NCBI RefSeq assembly: GCF_001577525.1
Contig: NZ_CP013015.1
Coordinates: 1,681,667 to 1,745,666 of the forward strand
DNA length: 64,000 nucleotides
Direction: 5' to 3'
DNA from: Candidatus Desulfofervidus auxilii
GTDB lineage: Bacteria; Desulfobacterota; Desulfofervidia; Desulfofervidales; Desulfofervidaceae
Position numbers and translations under genes: made by a program. Below, in pieces: positions 26,890 through 35,551 of this stretch. A model generated the notes under the pieces. That model was not told where the DNA came from, searched no databases, and was given only the letters and a program-made list of their open reading frames with translations. Numbering within the stretch: position 1 is the stretch's first letter; each line of letters begins with the position of its first letter.

Positions 26890-28215
26890 ATGTTGGACTT
26901 TGTGGATTCCATAGAAACAAAAATAGCTAGCTTGGGTCCTTCAAAAATAGATTCTCCTATTTTGAGTAAGAGAAAGGATGTTTCTAGACATTTTGTAGCA
27001 GAAAATGAGCGCATAATGGTAAACATTACCCAGAGTTATATAGAAGAATGTATCAGAAATAAAAAGTCTTTTCTTTCATTTGAGGTAGCTGGACCAAGAC
27101 AAAAAATCTATTTTGATCCTAGTAAATTAAAGTGTGGCGTGGTTACTTGTGGTGGTCTATGCCCTGGGACTAACGATGTTATTAGGGCCTTAGTGATGGA
27201 GTTGTATCATGTCTATGGAGTAAAAAACATTTATGGTTTTCAATATGGTCTGGAAGGATTTATTTCCCGTTATGGGCATCCACTTGTAGAATTGACGCCT
27301 GAAAGGGTAGCTAGTATCCATGAATTGGGTGGCACTATCCTGGGTACTTCGCGAGGTGCCCAAGATATAGGAGAAATTGTGGATACTTTAGATCGCTTGA
27401 ACATTGGCATCTTATTTATGATTGGTGGTGATGGCACTTTAAGAGCAGCGGCTAAAATTTCTGAAGAAGTTTTACATCGGGGCTTGAAGTGCAGTGTGAT
27501 TGCCATTCCCAAGACTATAGATAACGACATTTATTTAGTAGAAAAAAGTTTTGGTTTTGATACTGCTGTGGAAAAAGCTACTGAGGCCATCCGTGCTGCC
27601 CATACAGAAGCAATTGCCGCCTATAATGGTATTGGGCTAGTAAAACTTATGGGAAGATATTCAGGCTTCATTGCTGCATATGCTACCTTGGGCTTAAGGG
27701 AGGTAAATTTTACTCTAATTCCAGAAGTAGATTTTGATTTAGAAGGTGAACATGGATTTTTAGAAGCCTTACGTAAACGTTTAAAAAAACGGCGACATGC
27801 GGTCATTGTGGTGGCTGAAGGAGCAGGACAGAAATTTTTTGCTGACCAAGACTTAGGAACAGACCCTTCAGGTAATCCTCGTTTAGGAGACATTGGGAAG
27901 TTCCTAGTGGAAAAAATTAAAGAATACTTTGTTTCCATCAAGATGCCCATTACCCTTAAATATATTGACCCTAGTTATATAATTCGTAGTCTTCCTGCTA
28001 ATGCCAATGACCATGTCTATTGTGGTTTTTTGGCCCAAAATGCAGTGCATGCAGGAATGAGAGGGAAAACAGCCATGCTTGTCTCTTGCCGACACAATGT
28101 ATATGTGCATGTTCCCATTAAGGCGGCGGTCATTAAAAGGAAGATTATAAACCCCAATAGTACCCTTTGGTTTAGTGTTTTGGAAACTACTGGACAACCA
28201 AGATTGAAAAACTGA
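26890..28215 (+). CDS. pfkA: 6-phosphofructokinase, long ATP-type
   Basis: 441 residues. Core PFK motifs: VVTCGGLCPGTNDVIRA (nucleotide loop), IGGDGTLRAA, PKTIDNDIYLVEKSFGFDTA and MGRYSGFIA. The GGDGT pattern (Gly instead of Asp at the switch position) predicts ATP rather than PPi as donor, even though the second site is Lys (PKTIDND), a combination also seen in trypanosome and Treponema TP0108-type enzymes. The ~65-residue N-terminal extension before the nucleotide loop is typical of that long clade. It acts in glycolysis. Confidence 0.9.
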   Translation: MLDFVDSIETKIASLGPSKIDSPILSKRKDVSRHFVAENERIMVNITQSYIEECIRNKKSFLSFEVAGPRQKIYFDPSKLKCGVVTCGGLCPGTNDVIRALVMELYHVYGVKNIYGFQYGLEGFISRYGHPLVELTPERVASIHELGGTILGTSRGAQDIGEIVDTLDRLNIGILFMIGGDGTLRAAAKISEEVLHRGLKCSVIAIPKTIDNDIYLVEKSFGFDTAVEKATEAIRAAHTEAIAAYNGIGLVKLMGRYSGFIAAYATLGLREVNFTLIPEVDFDLEGEHGFLEALRKRLKKRRHAVIVVAEGAGQKFFADQDLGTDPSGNPRLGDIGKFLVEKIKEYFVSIKMPITLKYIDPSYIIRSLPANANDHVYCGFLAQNAVHAGMRGKTAMLVSCRHNVYVHVPIKAAVIKRKIINPNSTLWFSVLETTGQPRLKN

Positions 28216-28305
28216 GATGGGTTGTGTAAAAAATCAAAAAGTCTAATTAAGGGTCGCAAAAAGTGGGAGAAAGAGGTAAAATACTTGTCCTGAGATGGGT
28301 TGTCA

Positions 28306-29028
28306 ATGGAACAATTAAAGGTAAAAATAGAGGTTTTTGAAGGACCCTTGGATTTGTTGCTTCATTTAGTAAAGAAAAATGAGGTAGATATTTACAACAT
28401 TCCAATCTCTGTTATCACTGAGCAATATTTAGGATATCTTAAGTTTATGAAATCACTTAATATTGATTTGGCTAGTGAATATCTTGTTTTGGCTGCTACT
28501 TTAGTGAACATTAAATCTCGTATGCTATTAGCTTCGCCCAAAGAAGAAGACCCACGTGAGGAGATTACTCAAGCATTGCTTGATTATGTAAAAATAAAAG
28601 ATATGGCAGACATCTTAGAGCAAAGAGAGGTATTGCATCGGGATGTATTCGCAAGACATGCCATTGAGGACATAGTAGGTGAAAAAGCATTTATATTCCC
28701 CTCTATATTTGATTTGTTAGATGCCTTCAAAAAAACTATAGAAAAAACAAAATTACAAAAAACAGTCTCCTTAGAGCTAGAGCCCATCAACATAGAAGAA
28801 AAAATGAGAGAAATATTGTCTATTTTAGAAGTAGAATCTGAAGTATTCTTTGAGAGGCTCTTTGATGAAGCCATTACCAAAGAAGAAATGATTGTTACTT
28901 TTTTAGCCCTTTTACATCTAGCTAAAGAGGGTGAAGTTATTTTATATCAGGCGTCTCCTAATGCTTCTATTTATATAAAACGCCTTTTACCACCTGAAGA
29001 ACAAAGGCCCCATTTGGAAGTAGTATGA
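28306..29028 (+). CDS. scpA: Segregation and condensation protein A
   Basis: 240 residues, the kleisin of the bacterial SMC condensin. The N-terminal block FEGPLDLLLHLVKKNEVDIYNI is diagnostic, and a C-terminal winged-helix region (EAITKEEMIVTFLALLHLAKEG) binds the other SMC head. ATG 28306 is preferred over TTG 28300; neither has a clear ribosome site. Its partner scpB is not directly next: an MNT-HEPN gene pair lies between them. Confidence 0.92.
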   Translation: MEQLKVKIEVFEGPLDLLLHLVKKNEVDIYNIPISVITEQYLGYLKFMKSLNIDLASEYLVLAATLVNIKSRMLLASPKEEDPREEITQALLDYVKIKDMADILEQREVLHRDVFARHAIEDIVGEKAFIFPSIFDLLDAFKKTIEKTKLQKTVSLELEPINIEEKMREILSILEVESEVFFERLFDEAITKEEMIVTFLALLHLAKEGEVILYQASPNASIYIKRLLPPEEQRPHLEVV

Positions 29029-29120
29029 TACGTTGAAAAACAAATTTATGATTTGCTTCATTGAGGAAATACTGTCCTGCTTAGATATTAGAATCAGGGA
29101 ATATTATGTGGAGCTAAAAA

Positions 29121-29444
29121 ATGCCTAATAAAATTCAACAAGATACAATCATCAAAGAATTCACACAAAAACTAAGGCAACAACTTGGAGATAGATTAAA
29201 AGAGGTAATTCTGTTTGGCTCCAGGGCAAGGGGTGATTGGGAGGAAGGATCTGATTATGATTTCTTAATCATTGTGGATAAAAAAACAAAAGAAGTAAGA
29301 AATATTGTTTTAGATATAGAAAGTGAATTATTGAATAAAACAAATAAGTTATTATCTTCCTTAATTTCCTCAGAAAAAGAATGGGAAAACTCAAAAAACT
29401 TTCCTTTGGGAAGAAATATCTCTAAAGAAGGAATTAGATTGTGA
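29121..29444 (+). CDS. MNT-domain nucleotidyltransferase (probable antitoxin)
   Basis: 107 residues of the minimal nucleotidyltransferase fold: the catalytic motif GSRARGDWEEGSDYDFLI (~residues 33-50) holds the Gly-Ser and Asp-x-Asp pair. It overlaps the HEPN gene by 4 nt, the standard arrangement of MntA/HepT-type toxin-antitoxin modules, in which the MNT protein neutralises the HEPN RNase, in studied cases by modifying it with AMP. A tggag ribosome site precedes the ATG. The pair sits inside the scpA-scpB transcription unit. Confidence 0.88.
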   Translation: MPNKIQQDTIIKEFTQKLRQQLGDRLKEVILFGSRARGDWEEGSDYDFLIIVDKKTKEVRNIVLDIESELLNKTNKLLSSLISSEKEWENSKNFPLGRNISKEGIRL

Positions 29445-29824
29445 GAGATGAAATAAAAAATATGTTAGAAAAGGCTGAAAGGAAGTTAAAATCGGCAAAA
29501 AAATTGTTTGAAATAGGTGAATATGAAGATGCTGTTTCAAGGGCATATTATGCGGTTTTTCATGCCATAAGCGCAGTTTTACTTTCAAAAGGTTTAACCT
29601 TTTCAAAACATGCTCAGGTAATAGGGGCTTTTAATAAAGAATTTATAAAAACTGGCGTATTTCCTAAAGATTTTACCAAAATTCTTACTAGATTATATGA
29701 AGATAGACAAACAGGTGATTATAGCTATACAGAGTTTCCTGATGAAGAAACTACTGCTCAAGACATTGAGGATGCACAGAGGGTATTATCGGCATGTAAA
29801 AAATACTTACTGAAGTTAAAATGA
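29441..29824 (+). CDS. HEPN-domain protein (probable RNase toxin)
   Basis: 127 residues, all-helical HEPN fold. The RNase signature R-x6-H is visible in SRAYYAVFHAISAV (~residues 31-44), which predicts metal-independent RNA cleavage. It starts at GTG 29441 overlapping the MNT stop. Partner of the upstream MNT antitoxin; targets (mRNA or tRNA) are unknown. Some HEPN-MNT pairs defend against phage. It ends 49 nt before scpB. Confidence 0.85.
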   Translation: MRDEIKNMLEKAERKLKSAKKLFEIGEYEDAVSRAYYAVFHAISAVLLSKGLTFSKHAQVIGAFNKEFIKTGVFPKDFTKILTRLYEDRQTGDYSYTEFPDEETTAQDIEDAQRVLSACKKYLLKLK

Positions 29825-29873
29825 AGATTTCTAATTTTGACTTTAAAATTAATCCACTAAACATAAGATACCT

Positions 29874-30377
29874 ATGAATCTAAAAGCCATTCTTGAAGCC
29901 CTGTTGTTTGTTACTGATAAGCCCTTACATTTGGAAAAATTGAAAAAGTTATTATCTCAATGGAGTTTAAAGGAAATTAAACAGGCCCTATCTGAGCTCA
30001 AGAATAGTTATCAATCTCCAGACAGAGGGATAGAATTAGTAGAAGTAGCAGGAGGATATCGCCTTCAAACTAAGCCCGATTTTCGTTCTTATATTTTAAC
30101 CCTCAAGCAGACTTCGCCTTTTCGTCTAAGCCGCTCTGCTTTGGAAACATTGGCCATTATTGCCTACCGTCAGCCTATCACCCGTCGGGAAATTGAAACT
30201 ATCAAAGGTGTGGATGTTTCTGGGACTTTAAAAATGCTCCTCCGGCTTAATTTGATAAAAATTGCCGGGAGAAAAAAAGGTAGCACTGCCTTAATTTATG
30301 CCACTACTTCTCATTTTTTAGAAGTGTTTGGTTTAAAAAAACTTTCTGAATTACCTCAATTAACAGATTTTTCTTAA
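29874..30377 (+). CDS. scpB: Segregation and condensation protein B
   Basis: 167 residues, two winged-helix domains. The family motifs LEALLFVTDKPL at the N-terminus and LETLAIIAYRQPITRREIE-IKGVDV in the second domain are clear. It dimerises and bridges ScpA in the SMC condensin complex. The stop overlaps the rluB start (TAATG). It is somewhat shorter than many ScpB proteins, lacking the acidic tail. Confidence 0.93.
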   Translation: MNLKAILEALLFVTDKPLHLEKLKKLLSQWSLKEIKQALSELKNSYQSPDRGIELVEVAGGYRLQTKPDFRSYILTLKQTSPFRLSRSALETLAIIAYRQPITRREIETIKGVDVSGTLKMLLRLNLIKIAGRKKGSTALIYATTSHFLEVFGLKKLSELPQLTDFS

Positions 30378-31111
30378 TGAAGCAGAGATTACAAAAGGTT
30401 CTTTCTAGGGCAGGAATTACTTCTAGGCGCAAGGCTGAAAAATTGATCCTTGCAGGCCAGGTGAAGGTAGATGGTAAAGTAATTAAGGAATTAGGAACAA
30501 AGGTTGACCCAGAAACACAATTTATTGAAGTAGATGGTTGCCCTCTTGAAATTCCCCCTTTAGTCTATCTCATGCTTTATAAGCCCCGTAATTACTTGAC
30601 TACCCTTTCTGACCCCTTAGGTCGTCCTAAAGTAACAGATTTGTTGAAAAATTTGTCCACGCGGGTTTTTCCTGTGGGACGACTTGATTTTGATGCCGAG
30701 GGTCTTTTACTTTTAACTAATGATGGGGAATTTGCTAATTTGCTTATCCATCCTCGTTATAAAGTACCCAAGACATATTTGGTTAAGATAAAGGGAATTC
30801 CTACGCATAATGTTTTAAAAAAATTCAAAGAAGGCATAAAACTGGAAGACGGGAAAACACTACCTGCCCAGGTAAGGGTCATTCGCACTTTGAAAAATAA
30901 TACCTGGCTAGAACTTACTATTTGGGAAGGACGTTATCGTCAAGTTAAACGCATGTGTGCCGCTATAGGACATCCTGTTTTTCGTTTAAAACGCATTAGG
31001 ATAGGACCTTTAAGTTTGGGCCATCTAAGGCCAGGAGAATATCGTTTCCTCACCCCAAAGGAAATCAATAGCTTAAAAGCTATGGCAAGCAGACAGAGTG
31101 GGAGTCCATAA
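30377..31111 (+). CDS. rluB: 23S rRNA/RsuA-family pseudouridine synthase
   Basis: 244 residues. An S4 RNA-binding domain (~1-60, QRLQKVLSRAGITSRRKAEKL) is followed by an RsuA-type catalytic domain with the nucleophilic Asp in FPVGRLDFDAEGLLLLTNDGE. RluB modifies U2605 of 23S rRNA, and scpAB-rluB is a very common order. The last 32 nt overlap the end of the convergent potassium-channel gene. Confidence 0.92.
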   Translation: MKQRLQKVLSRAGITSRRKAEKLILAGQVKVDGKVIKELGTKVDPETQFIEVDGCPLEIPPLVYLMLYKPRNYLTTLSDPLGRPKVTDLLKNLSTRVFPVGRLDFDAEGLLLLTNDGEFANLLIHPRYKVPKTYLVKIKGIPTHNVLKKFKEGIKLEDGKTLPAQVRVIRTLKNNTWLELTIWEGRYRQVKRMCAAIGHPVFRLKRIRIGPLSLGHLRPGEYRFLTPKEINSLKAMASRQSGSP

Positions 31112-32093
31112 CAGATTCCAATTCTATTAATTTATCAGGTTTACCCAGCACGATGAGAATATCACCACAAGAAATTGTTGTTTGTGGGGATGGGTTAAAA
31201 ATCATTTCTCCAGAAGCCTTTCTAATGGCTATTACAATTACATCAAATTTTTGTCTTAATCCTGATTCTTTCAAGCTTACATCCTTTATTTTTGCCTCTT
31301 TCCCAATAGGTATCTCTTCCATTTGTAATTCAATACCTCGATGAACTGTTAATTCTATAAAATCAGTGACCAATGGGTGAGTAATGGTTTGAACAATCTT
31401 TCTCGCTCCTATTTCATAAGGTGAAATAACGGTATTTGCTCCTGCCCTAAACATCTTTTTTACTGCTCCTTCTTCTGCTGCCCTAGAGATAATTTTCAAA
31501 GAAGGATTTAATCCCCGTGCAGTTAAAATGATATAAACATTATCTGCGTCAGACCCAACCACGGTAATTAAACCTAAAGCATTTTTTGCTCCTGCTTTGA
31601 CTAAAGCCTCTTCTTTGGTAGCATCTTCTTGAATATAAAGAAAACCATGTTCTTCTACCTCCTGTAATAATTGGGAATCTCTTTCTATAATAACAAAGGG
31701 GACCTTATGCTCCTGCAGTTGTTTACAAACATATTGTCCTATCCGACCGTAACCACAAATAATATAGTGATTTTTTAAAGCACTTATTTTTTTCTCCATG
31801 GCCTTCCTCCCCAGAAGAAGTTTTAAACGACCCTCAAACATGACTTGCGCTATACTCCCAAATAAGTAGAGGACTGTTCCTACGCCTACTAAAATTAAAA
31901 TAACCGTAAACTCCTTTCCAGCAGGGCTCAAACTATAAGGCACTCCATATCCTACTGTGCTCAAAGTGATAACGGTCATATAGAGTGCGTCTAAAAATGG
32001 CCAGCCTTCAATAAGCATATAGCCAGATATACCTACAAAGAGGATGATAATAAACAAAAGAGCGGCTATAATAATAGGTCTAAAGCCTGACAT
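31080..32093 (-). CDS. Potassium channel with RCK (TrkA-N/TrkA-C) domain
   Basis: 337 residues from ATG 32093. Two membrane helices flank a pore loop with selectivity filter TVGYG (LYMTVITLSTVGYG), as in MthK-type channels. The cytosolic part has an RCK-N Rossmann domain (YIICGYGRIGQYVCKQL) and an RCK-C domain (~residues 255-337). It should conduct K+ across the inner membrane under ligand gating. An upstream TTG would add 16 hydrophilic residues; ATG 32093 has an aaagga site and is preferred. Convergent overlap with rluB is 32 nt. Confidence 0.9.
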   Translation of the reverse strand: MSGFRPIIIAALLFIIILFVGISGYMLIEGWPFLDALYMTVITLSTVGYGVPYSLSPAGKEFTVILILVGVGTVLYLFGSIAQVMFEGRLKLLLGRKAMEKKISALKNHYIICGYGRIGQYVCKQLQEHKVPFVIIERDSQLLQEVEEHGFLYIQEDATKEEALVKAGAKNALGLITVVGSDADNVYIILTARGLNPSLKIISRAAEEGAVKKMFRAGANTVISPYEIGARKIVQTITHPLVTDFIELTVHRGIELQMEEIPIGKEAKIKDVSLKESGLRQKFDVIVIAIRKASGEMIFNPSPQTTISCGDILIVLGKPDKLIELESVMDSHSVCLP

Positions 32094-32159
32094 AATTGAA
32101 TTATCCTTTTCAGTATTCAGTGGTCGGATAACAGAAGTCAAATTTTTCTATCTTCTGTT

Positions 32160-33542
32160 TCACAAACGTCCATAGACATCTTCAAAACGCTCAATATCGT
32201 CTTCACCTATGTATTCACCATTTTGGACTTCTATTAATTCAAGGTTGATCTTTCCAGGATTTTCTAATCTATGGAGGGTTGTTTTAGGAATATACACACT
32301 TTCATTTTCACATACATATTGTTCCTTGTCTCCGATTTGCACTTTGGCAGTGCCTCTAACTACTATCCAATGCTCACTGCGGTGATGATGCATTTGTAAG
32401 CTTAACTTTTCACCTGGGTAAACAATAAGTTTTTTTATTTTATATCTATCCCCTTCCTCTAATATAGTAAAACTTCCCCAAGGACGATAAATAGTGGTAT
32501 GTTGGGCATATTCTTTACGGTTAGCCTTTTTAAGCTGTTTGACAATTTGCCTAACTTTCTGGGTTTCTCCTCTTCTGGCAATTAGGATAGCATCATCTGT
32601 TTCAATAATTAAAGCATCTTCCAGGCCAATGGTAGCTGTTAATCTTTTATTCCCTAGAATAAGAGAGTTTTTAGTGTCAATATCTAATATATCCCCAATC
32701 TTGGCATTCCCATGTTTGTCTTTTTCTAAAATTTCATAAAGTGCATCCCAACAACCTATATCACTCCATGAAATATTCATGGGAACAACAGCTAGCTTGT
32801 CAGACTTTTCCATTACAGCATAATCAATAGATATATTAGGCATTTCTTTAAAGTGATGAATTAAGTCTTCAAAATTATTTTCTAGAAGCCGATAAATGCT
32901 AGGTGCGTGGCGATTAAACTCAGCTAAAACCGTGTCTAAGCAAAAAGCAAAGATGCCTGCATTCCAGTAATAATTACCAGACTTAACCATCCTTTTTGCC
33001 TTTTCAAAATCAGGCTTTTCAATAAATGCCTCTGCGGTGTAAAAATTGTCCTGTTTCTCTCTTAATTTAATATAACCATATCCTGTTTCTGGTTTGGCAG
33101 GCTTAACCCCAAAAGTCACTACATATCCTTTTTGAGCTATTTTTCTCCCCTGATTTATATAAGTGATAAATTTTTCCTTAGGTTTAATAATATGGTCAGA
33201 AGGAGAAACGAGAATAACTTCTTCTGGGTCACAGTTTAGTTTTTCTAAACAGTATTTTGCGGCAAGGGCAATAGCAGGGGCAGTATTTTTACTTACTGGC
33301 TCAAGGATGATGTGGGATAAATCTATTTTTTTTTCTTTTAAGTCTGATTTTACATGAAATACATAATTTTTGTTGGTAACGATGATTAAATCCTGCGGTG
33401 GAACAAGCGTTAAAAAATTGAGCACAGTCCGTTGAAGTAATGACTCATTGGAATTAATTTTAAGAAACTGTTTGGGATAAAACTCACGAGAGAGCGGCCA
33501 CAAACGCGTCCCACTGCCTCCAGCAAGCACAATTACTTTCAT
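32160..33542 (-). CDS. manC: Mannose-1-phosphate guanylyltransferase / mannose-6-phosphate isomerase
   Basis: 460 residues, bifunctional type II PMI-GMP. The nucleotidyltransferase domain starts LAGGSGTRLWPLSREFYPKQF (split here as the GTP-binding loop and the Lys) and holds FIEKPDFEKA. The C-terminal cupin (~residues 345-460; RPWGSFTILEEG, LQMHHHRSEHW) carries metal-binding His for the isomerase. It supplies GDP-mannose for surface polysaccharide. There is no other polysaccharide gene adjacent; it is divergent from prmA. Confidence 0.93.
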   Translation of the reverse strand: MKVIVLAGGSGTRLWPLSREFYPKQFLKINSNESLLQRTVLNFLTLVPPQDLIIVTNKNYVFHVKSDLKEKKIDLSHIILEPVSKNTAPAIALAAKYCLEKLNCDPEEVILVSPSDHIIKPKEKFITYINQGRKIAQKGYVVTFGVKPAKPETGYGYIKLREKQDNFYTAEAFIEKPDFEKAKRMVKSGNYYWNAGIFAFCLDTVLAEFNRHAPSIYRLLENNFEDLIHHFKEMPNISIDYAVMEKSDKLAVVPMNISWSDIGCWDALYEILEKDKHGNAKIGDILDIDTKNSLILGNKRLTATIGLEDALIIETDDAILIARRGETQKVRQIVKQLKKANRKEYAQHTTIYRPWGSFTILEEGDRYKIKKLIVYPGEKLSLQMHHHRSEHWIVVRGTAKVQIGDKEQYVCENESVYIPKTTLHRLENPGKINLELIEVQNGEYIGEDDIERFEDVYGRL

Positions 33543-33664
33543 TATTACTTTTCTCCTTCAAAAAGGAATAATTAAGCAAAAACACCAAAACTTTAGCAGA
33601 CAACATAAAAAATGTAAAGAACACATCTTGTCTTTCTGTTAACAGGCTGTTATTCATATTTTAC

Positions 33665-34507
33665 ATGCATAAAAATTGGTATAGAGGCAAATGGAGAGTA
33701 AGTAAAGAAGTAGCCCCCATAGTTGTGGAAATGCTCAATTCTTTAACCAAAAGGGGTTTAGAAATTAAGAGTGAAGGTGAGATTTACGAGTTTTTCAGCT
33801 ATCATCCTGTTGAGCATTGGGAAGGAGAAAAAAACATTATAGAACACCAAATTATTCTCTTTGCAGCGTTATTCCCCGATGCAGTTATTAATTGTGAGTG
33901 GGAGAAAATTCCTGATAAAAATTGGCAGAAAACTTGGTATAGGTATTTTAAACCCCAGCGGATAACTTCCAGGCTTGTCATCTTGCCTCCTTGGGAAAAA
34001 TATCAGGCCAAACCAAATGAAATTACCATTAGGATAAAACCAGGGATGGCCTTTGGCACAGGCACTCATGAAACCACCCAGTTGTGTTTAAAGAAAATGC
34101 TTGCCCTTTATCCTAAAGAAAAACCACAAAGTCTATTAGATGTAGGCACAGGAACAGGAATTCTGGCCATTCTAGGGGCAAAAATGGGGATCAAAGATAT
34201 TATGGCTATAGATACTGACCCAGTAGCCATAGAAGCAGCTAAAGAGAATGTAAAACTTAATAATATCAGAAATATCCAAATTTTATTAAGGAGTTTAGAA
34301 AAAATCGAAAAATCCTTTGATTGGGTAGTGGCCAATCTGGAAACCAGTTTAATCTTATCTCGGGCAAACTGTTTAAAATCTTGTACAAAAAAGACCTTGA
34401 TTTTATCAGGTATTTTGAAAGGTGAAGTAGAAGTCATTAAATCTGTTTTAGACTTACCTTGTCGAGAAATAAATAGCTTGAAAGAATGGGTATGCATGCT
34501 ATTTTAA
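33665..34507 (+). CDS. prmA: Ribosomal protein L11 methyltransferase
   Basis: 280 residues. An N-terminal substrate-recognition domain is followed by the SAM-binding domain with PGMAFGTGTHETT, LLDVGTGTGILAI (motif I), AIDTDPVAIEAA and VVANLETSLI (where many PrmA have NI). It methylates L11 in the cytoplasm. It overlaps rsmE by 22 nt, a common prmA-rsmE pairing. Confidence 0.9.
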   Translation: MHKNWYRGKWRVSKEVAPIVVEMLNSLTKRGLEIKSEGEIYEFFSYHPVEHWEGEKNIIEHQIILFAALFPDAVINCEWEKIPDKNWQKTWYRYFKPQRITSRLVILPPWEKYQAKPNEITIRIKPGMAFGTGTHETTQLCLKKMLALYPKEKPQSLLDVGTGTGILAILGAKMGIKDIMAIDTDPVAIEAAKENVKLNNIRNIQILLRSLEKIEKSFDWVVANLETSLILSRANCLKSCTKKTLILSGILKGEVEVIKSVLDLPCREINSLKEWVCMLF

Positions 34508-35220
34508 GGCGTTTTTATCTGCCCAAAGAAAAAATAGATAGAGAAGCAGTAATAACAGGAGATGAATTACACTATTTGCGAGATGTCTTGCGTTTAAAAA
34601 TAGGAGATAAAATTGAAATTACTAATGGAGTAGGACATCTTTATCATGGTTTTTTGTCATCTATAGGTAAAACCAGGGCCTTAGTTAGAATTGAAAAACG
34701 GATTTTTACTTCACCTCCTAAGGTAAAAATTTATCTTTGTCCTGCCTTTTTGAAGACAAAGGCCATGGATTTAATAATACAAAAGGCCACTGAGCTAGGA
34801 ACTTGGGGATTATATGTGTGTTTAACAGACTACACAGTGCCTATTTTGAAAAACAAAGAAAAGAAAATCATGCGTTGGAAAAAGATTGCCATTTCTGCCT
34901 TAAAACAATCAGGGAATAACTACTTGCCCCAAATTGGAATTATGTCCTTCAAAGAAGCTATCTCTAAAGCAAAAGGGTTGAAATTAATTGCTATTGGCCC
35001 CAGAGAAGGGAAAGCAACGCCTGTTATCTCCTATCTTAATAGTTCTTCCAGAGAAATCTGGATATGTATAGGACCTGAAGGAGGATTTACAGATGAGGAA
35101 ATTTGGTGGGCTAAACAAAACCGGTTTATTCCCGTATCTTTGTCCCCTTACATCTTACGGTCTGAAACAGCAGCAGTAGCGGTATTAAGTATAGTTCATG
35201 CATATTATAATTGCCATTAA
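34486..35220 (+). CDS. rsmE: 16S rRNA m3U1498 methyltransferase
   Basis: 244 residues, SPOUT-class methyltransferase. A PUA-like N-domain (RRFYLPKE, ELHYLRDVLRLKIGD) is followed by the trefoil-knot domain with QKATELG, IGPEGGFTDEEI and SPYILRSETAAVAVL, the usual RsmE signatures. The start may be ATG 34486 or 34492 (MHAILRRFYL); both lie within the end of prmA. Confidence 0.92.
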   Translation: MGMHAILRRFYLPKEKIDREAVITGDELHYLRDVLRLKIGDKIEITNGVGHLYHGFLSSIGKTRALVRIEKRIFTSPPKVKIYLCPAFLKTKAMDLIIQKATELGTWGLYVCLTDYTVPILKNKEKKIMRWKKIAISALKQSGNNYLPQIGIMSFKEAISKAKGLKLIAIGPREGKATPVISYLNSSSREIWICIGPEGGFTDEEIWWAKQNRFIPVSLSPYILRSETAAVAVLSIVHAYYNCH

Positions 35221-35551
35221 TGATCAGTCCTGAAGAATGAATTTTTTTCGCACCTTGAAGTCCAAAATATGCTGAAAATTCATGCTAAAATCCTGCCCCT
35301 TAATATTTTTCCCTGGCTATTTTATCTTATTTTTTGTTTTTAATTCTTCATACCCAAAATCCGTGATAACTTTAAAAGAAAACCCACCTGCCTGCCGTCA
35401 GGCAGGCAAATGTAGTAAAATAAACCAATTCAGATAAAACCAAAATAGAGGTTTTGCTGTCGAAGTTGAGTCAAAAGAGGATAAATAGCAAAGCAATACA
35501 TATCAGCATACCTTTTTTGTTCATCTTCCTTCCCCCTTCCGAAAAAATATT
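35221..35551. other. Gene-free region with one palindromic repeat
   Basis: No convincing reading frame. It is AT-rich apart from a copy of the GC-rich palindrome at 35389-35408, which forms an 8-bp stem but is not followed by a T run. I see no promoter for the plus strand. Confidence 0.5.
35389..35408. repeat. GC-rich palindromic repeat, copy 2
   Basis: tgcctgcc-gtca-ggcaggca, a perfect 8-bp stem with a 4-nt loop, preceded by acc so that its left side reads cctgcctgcc. Confidence 0.75.
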
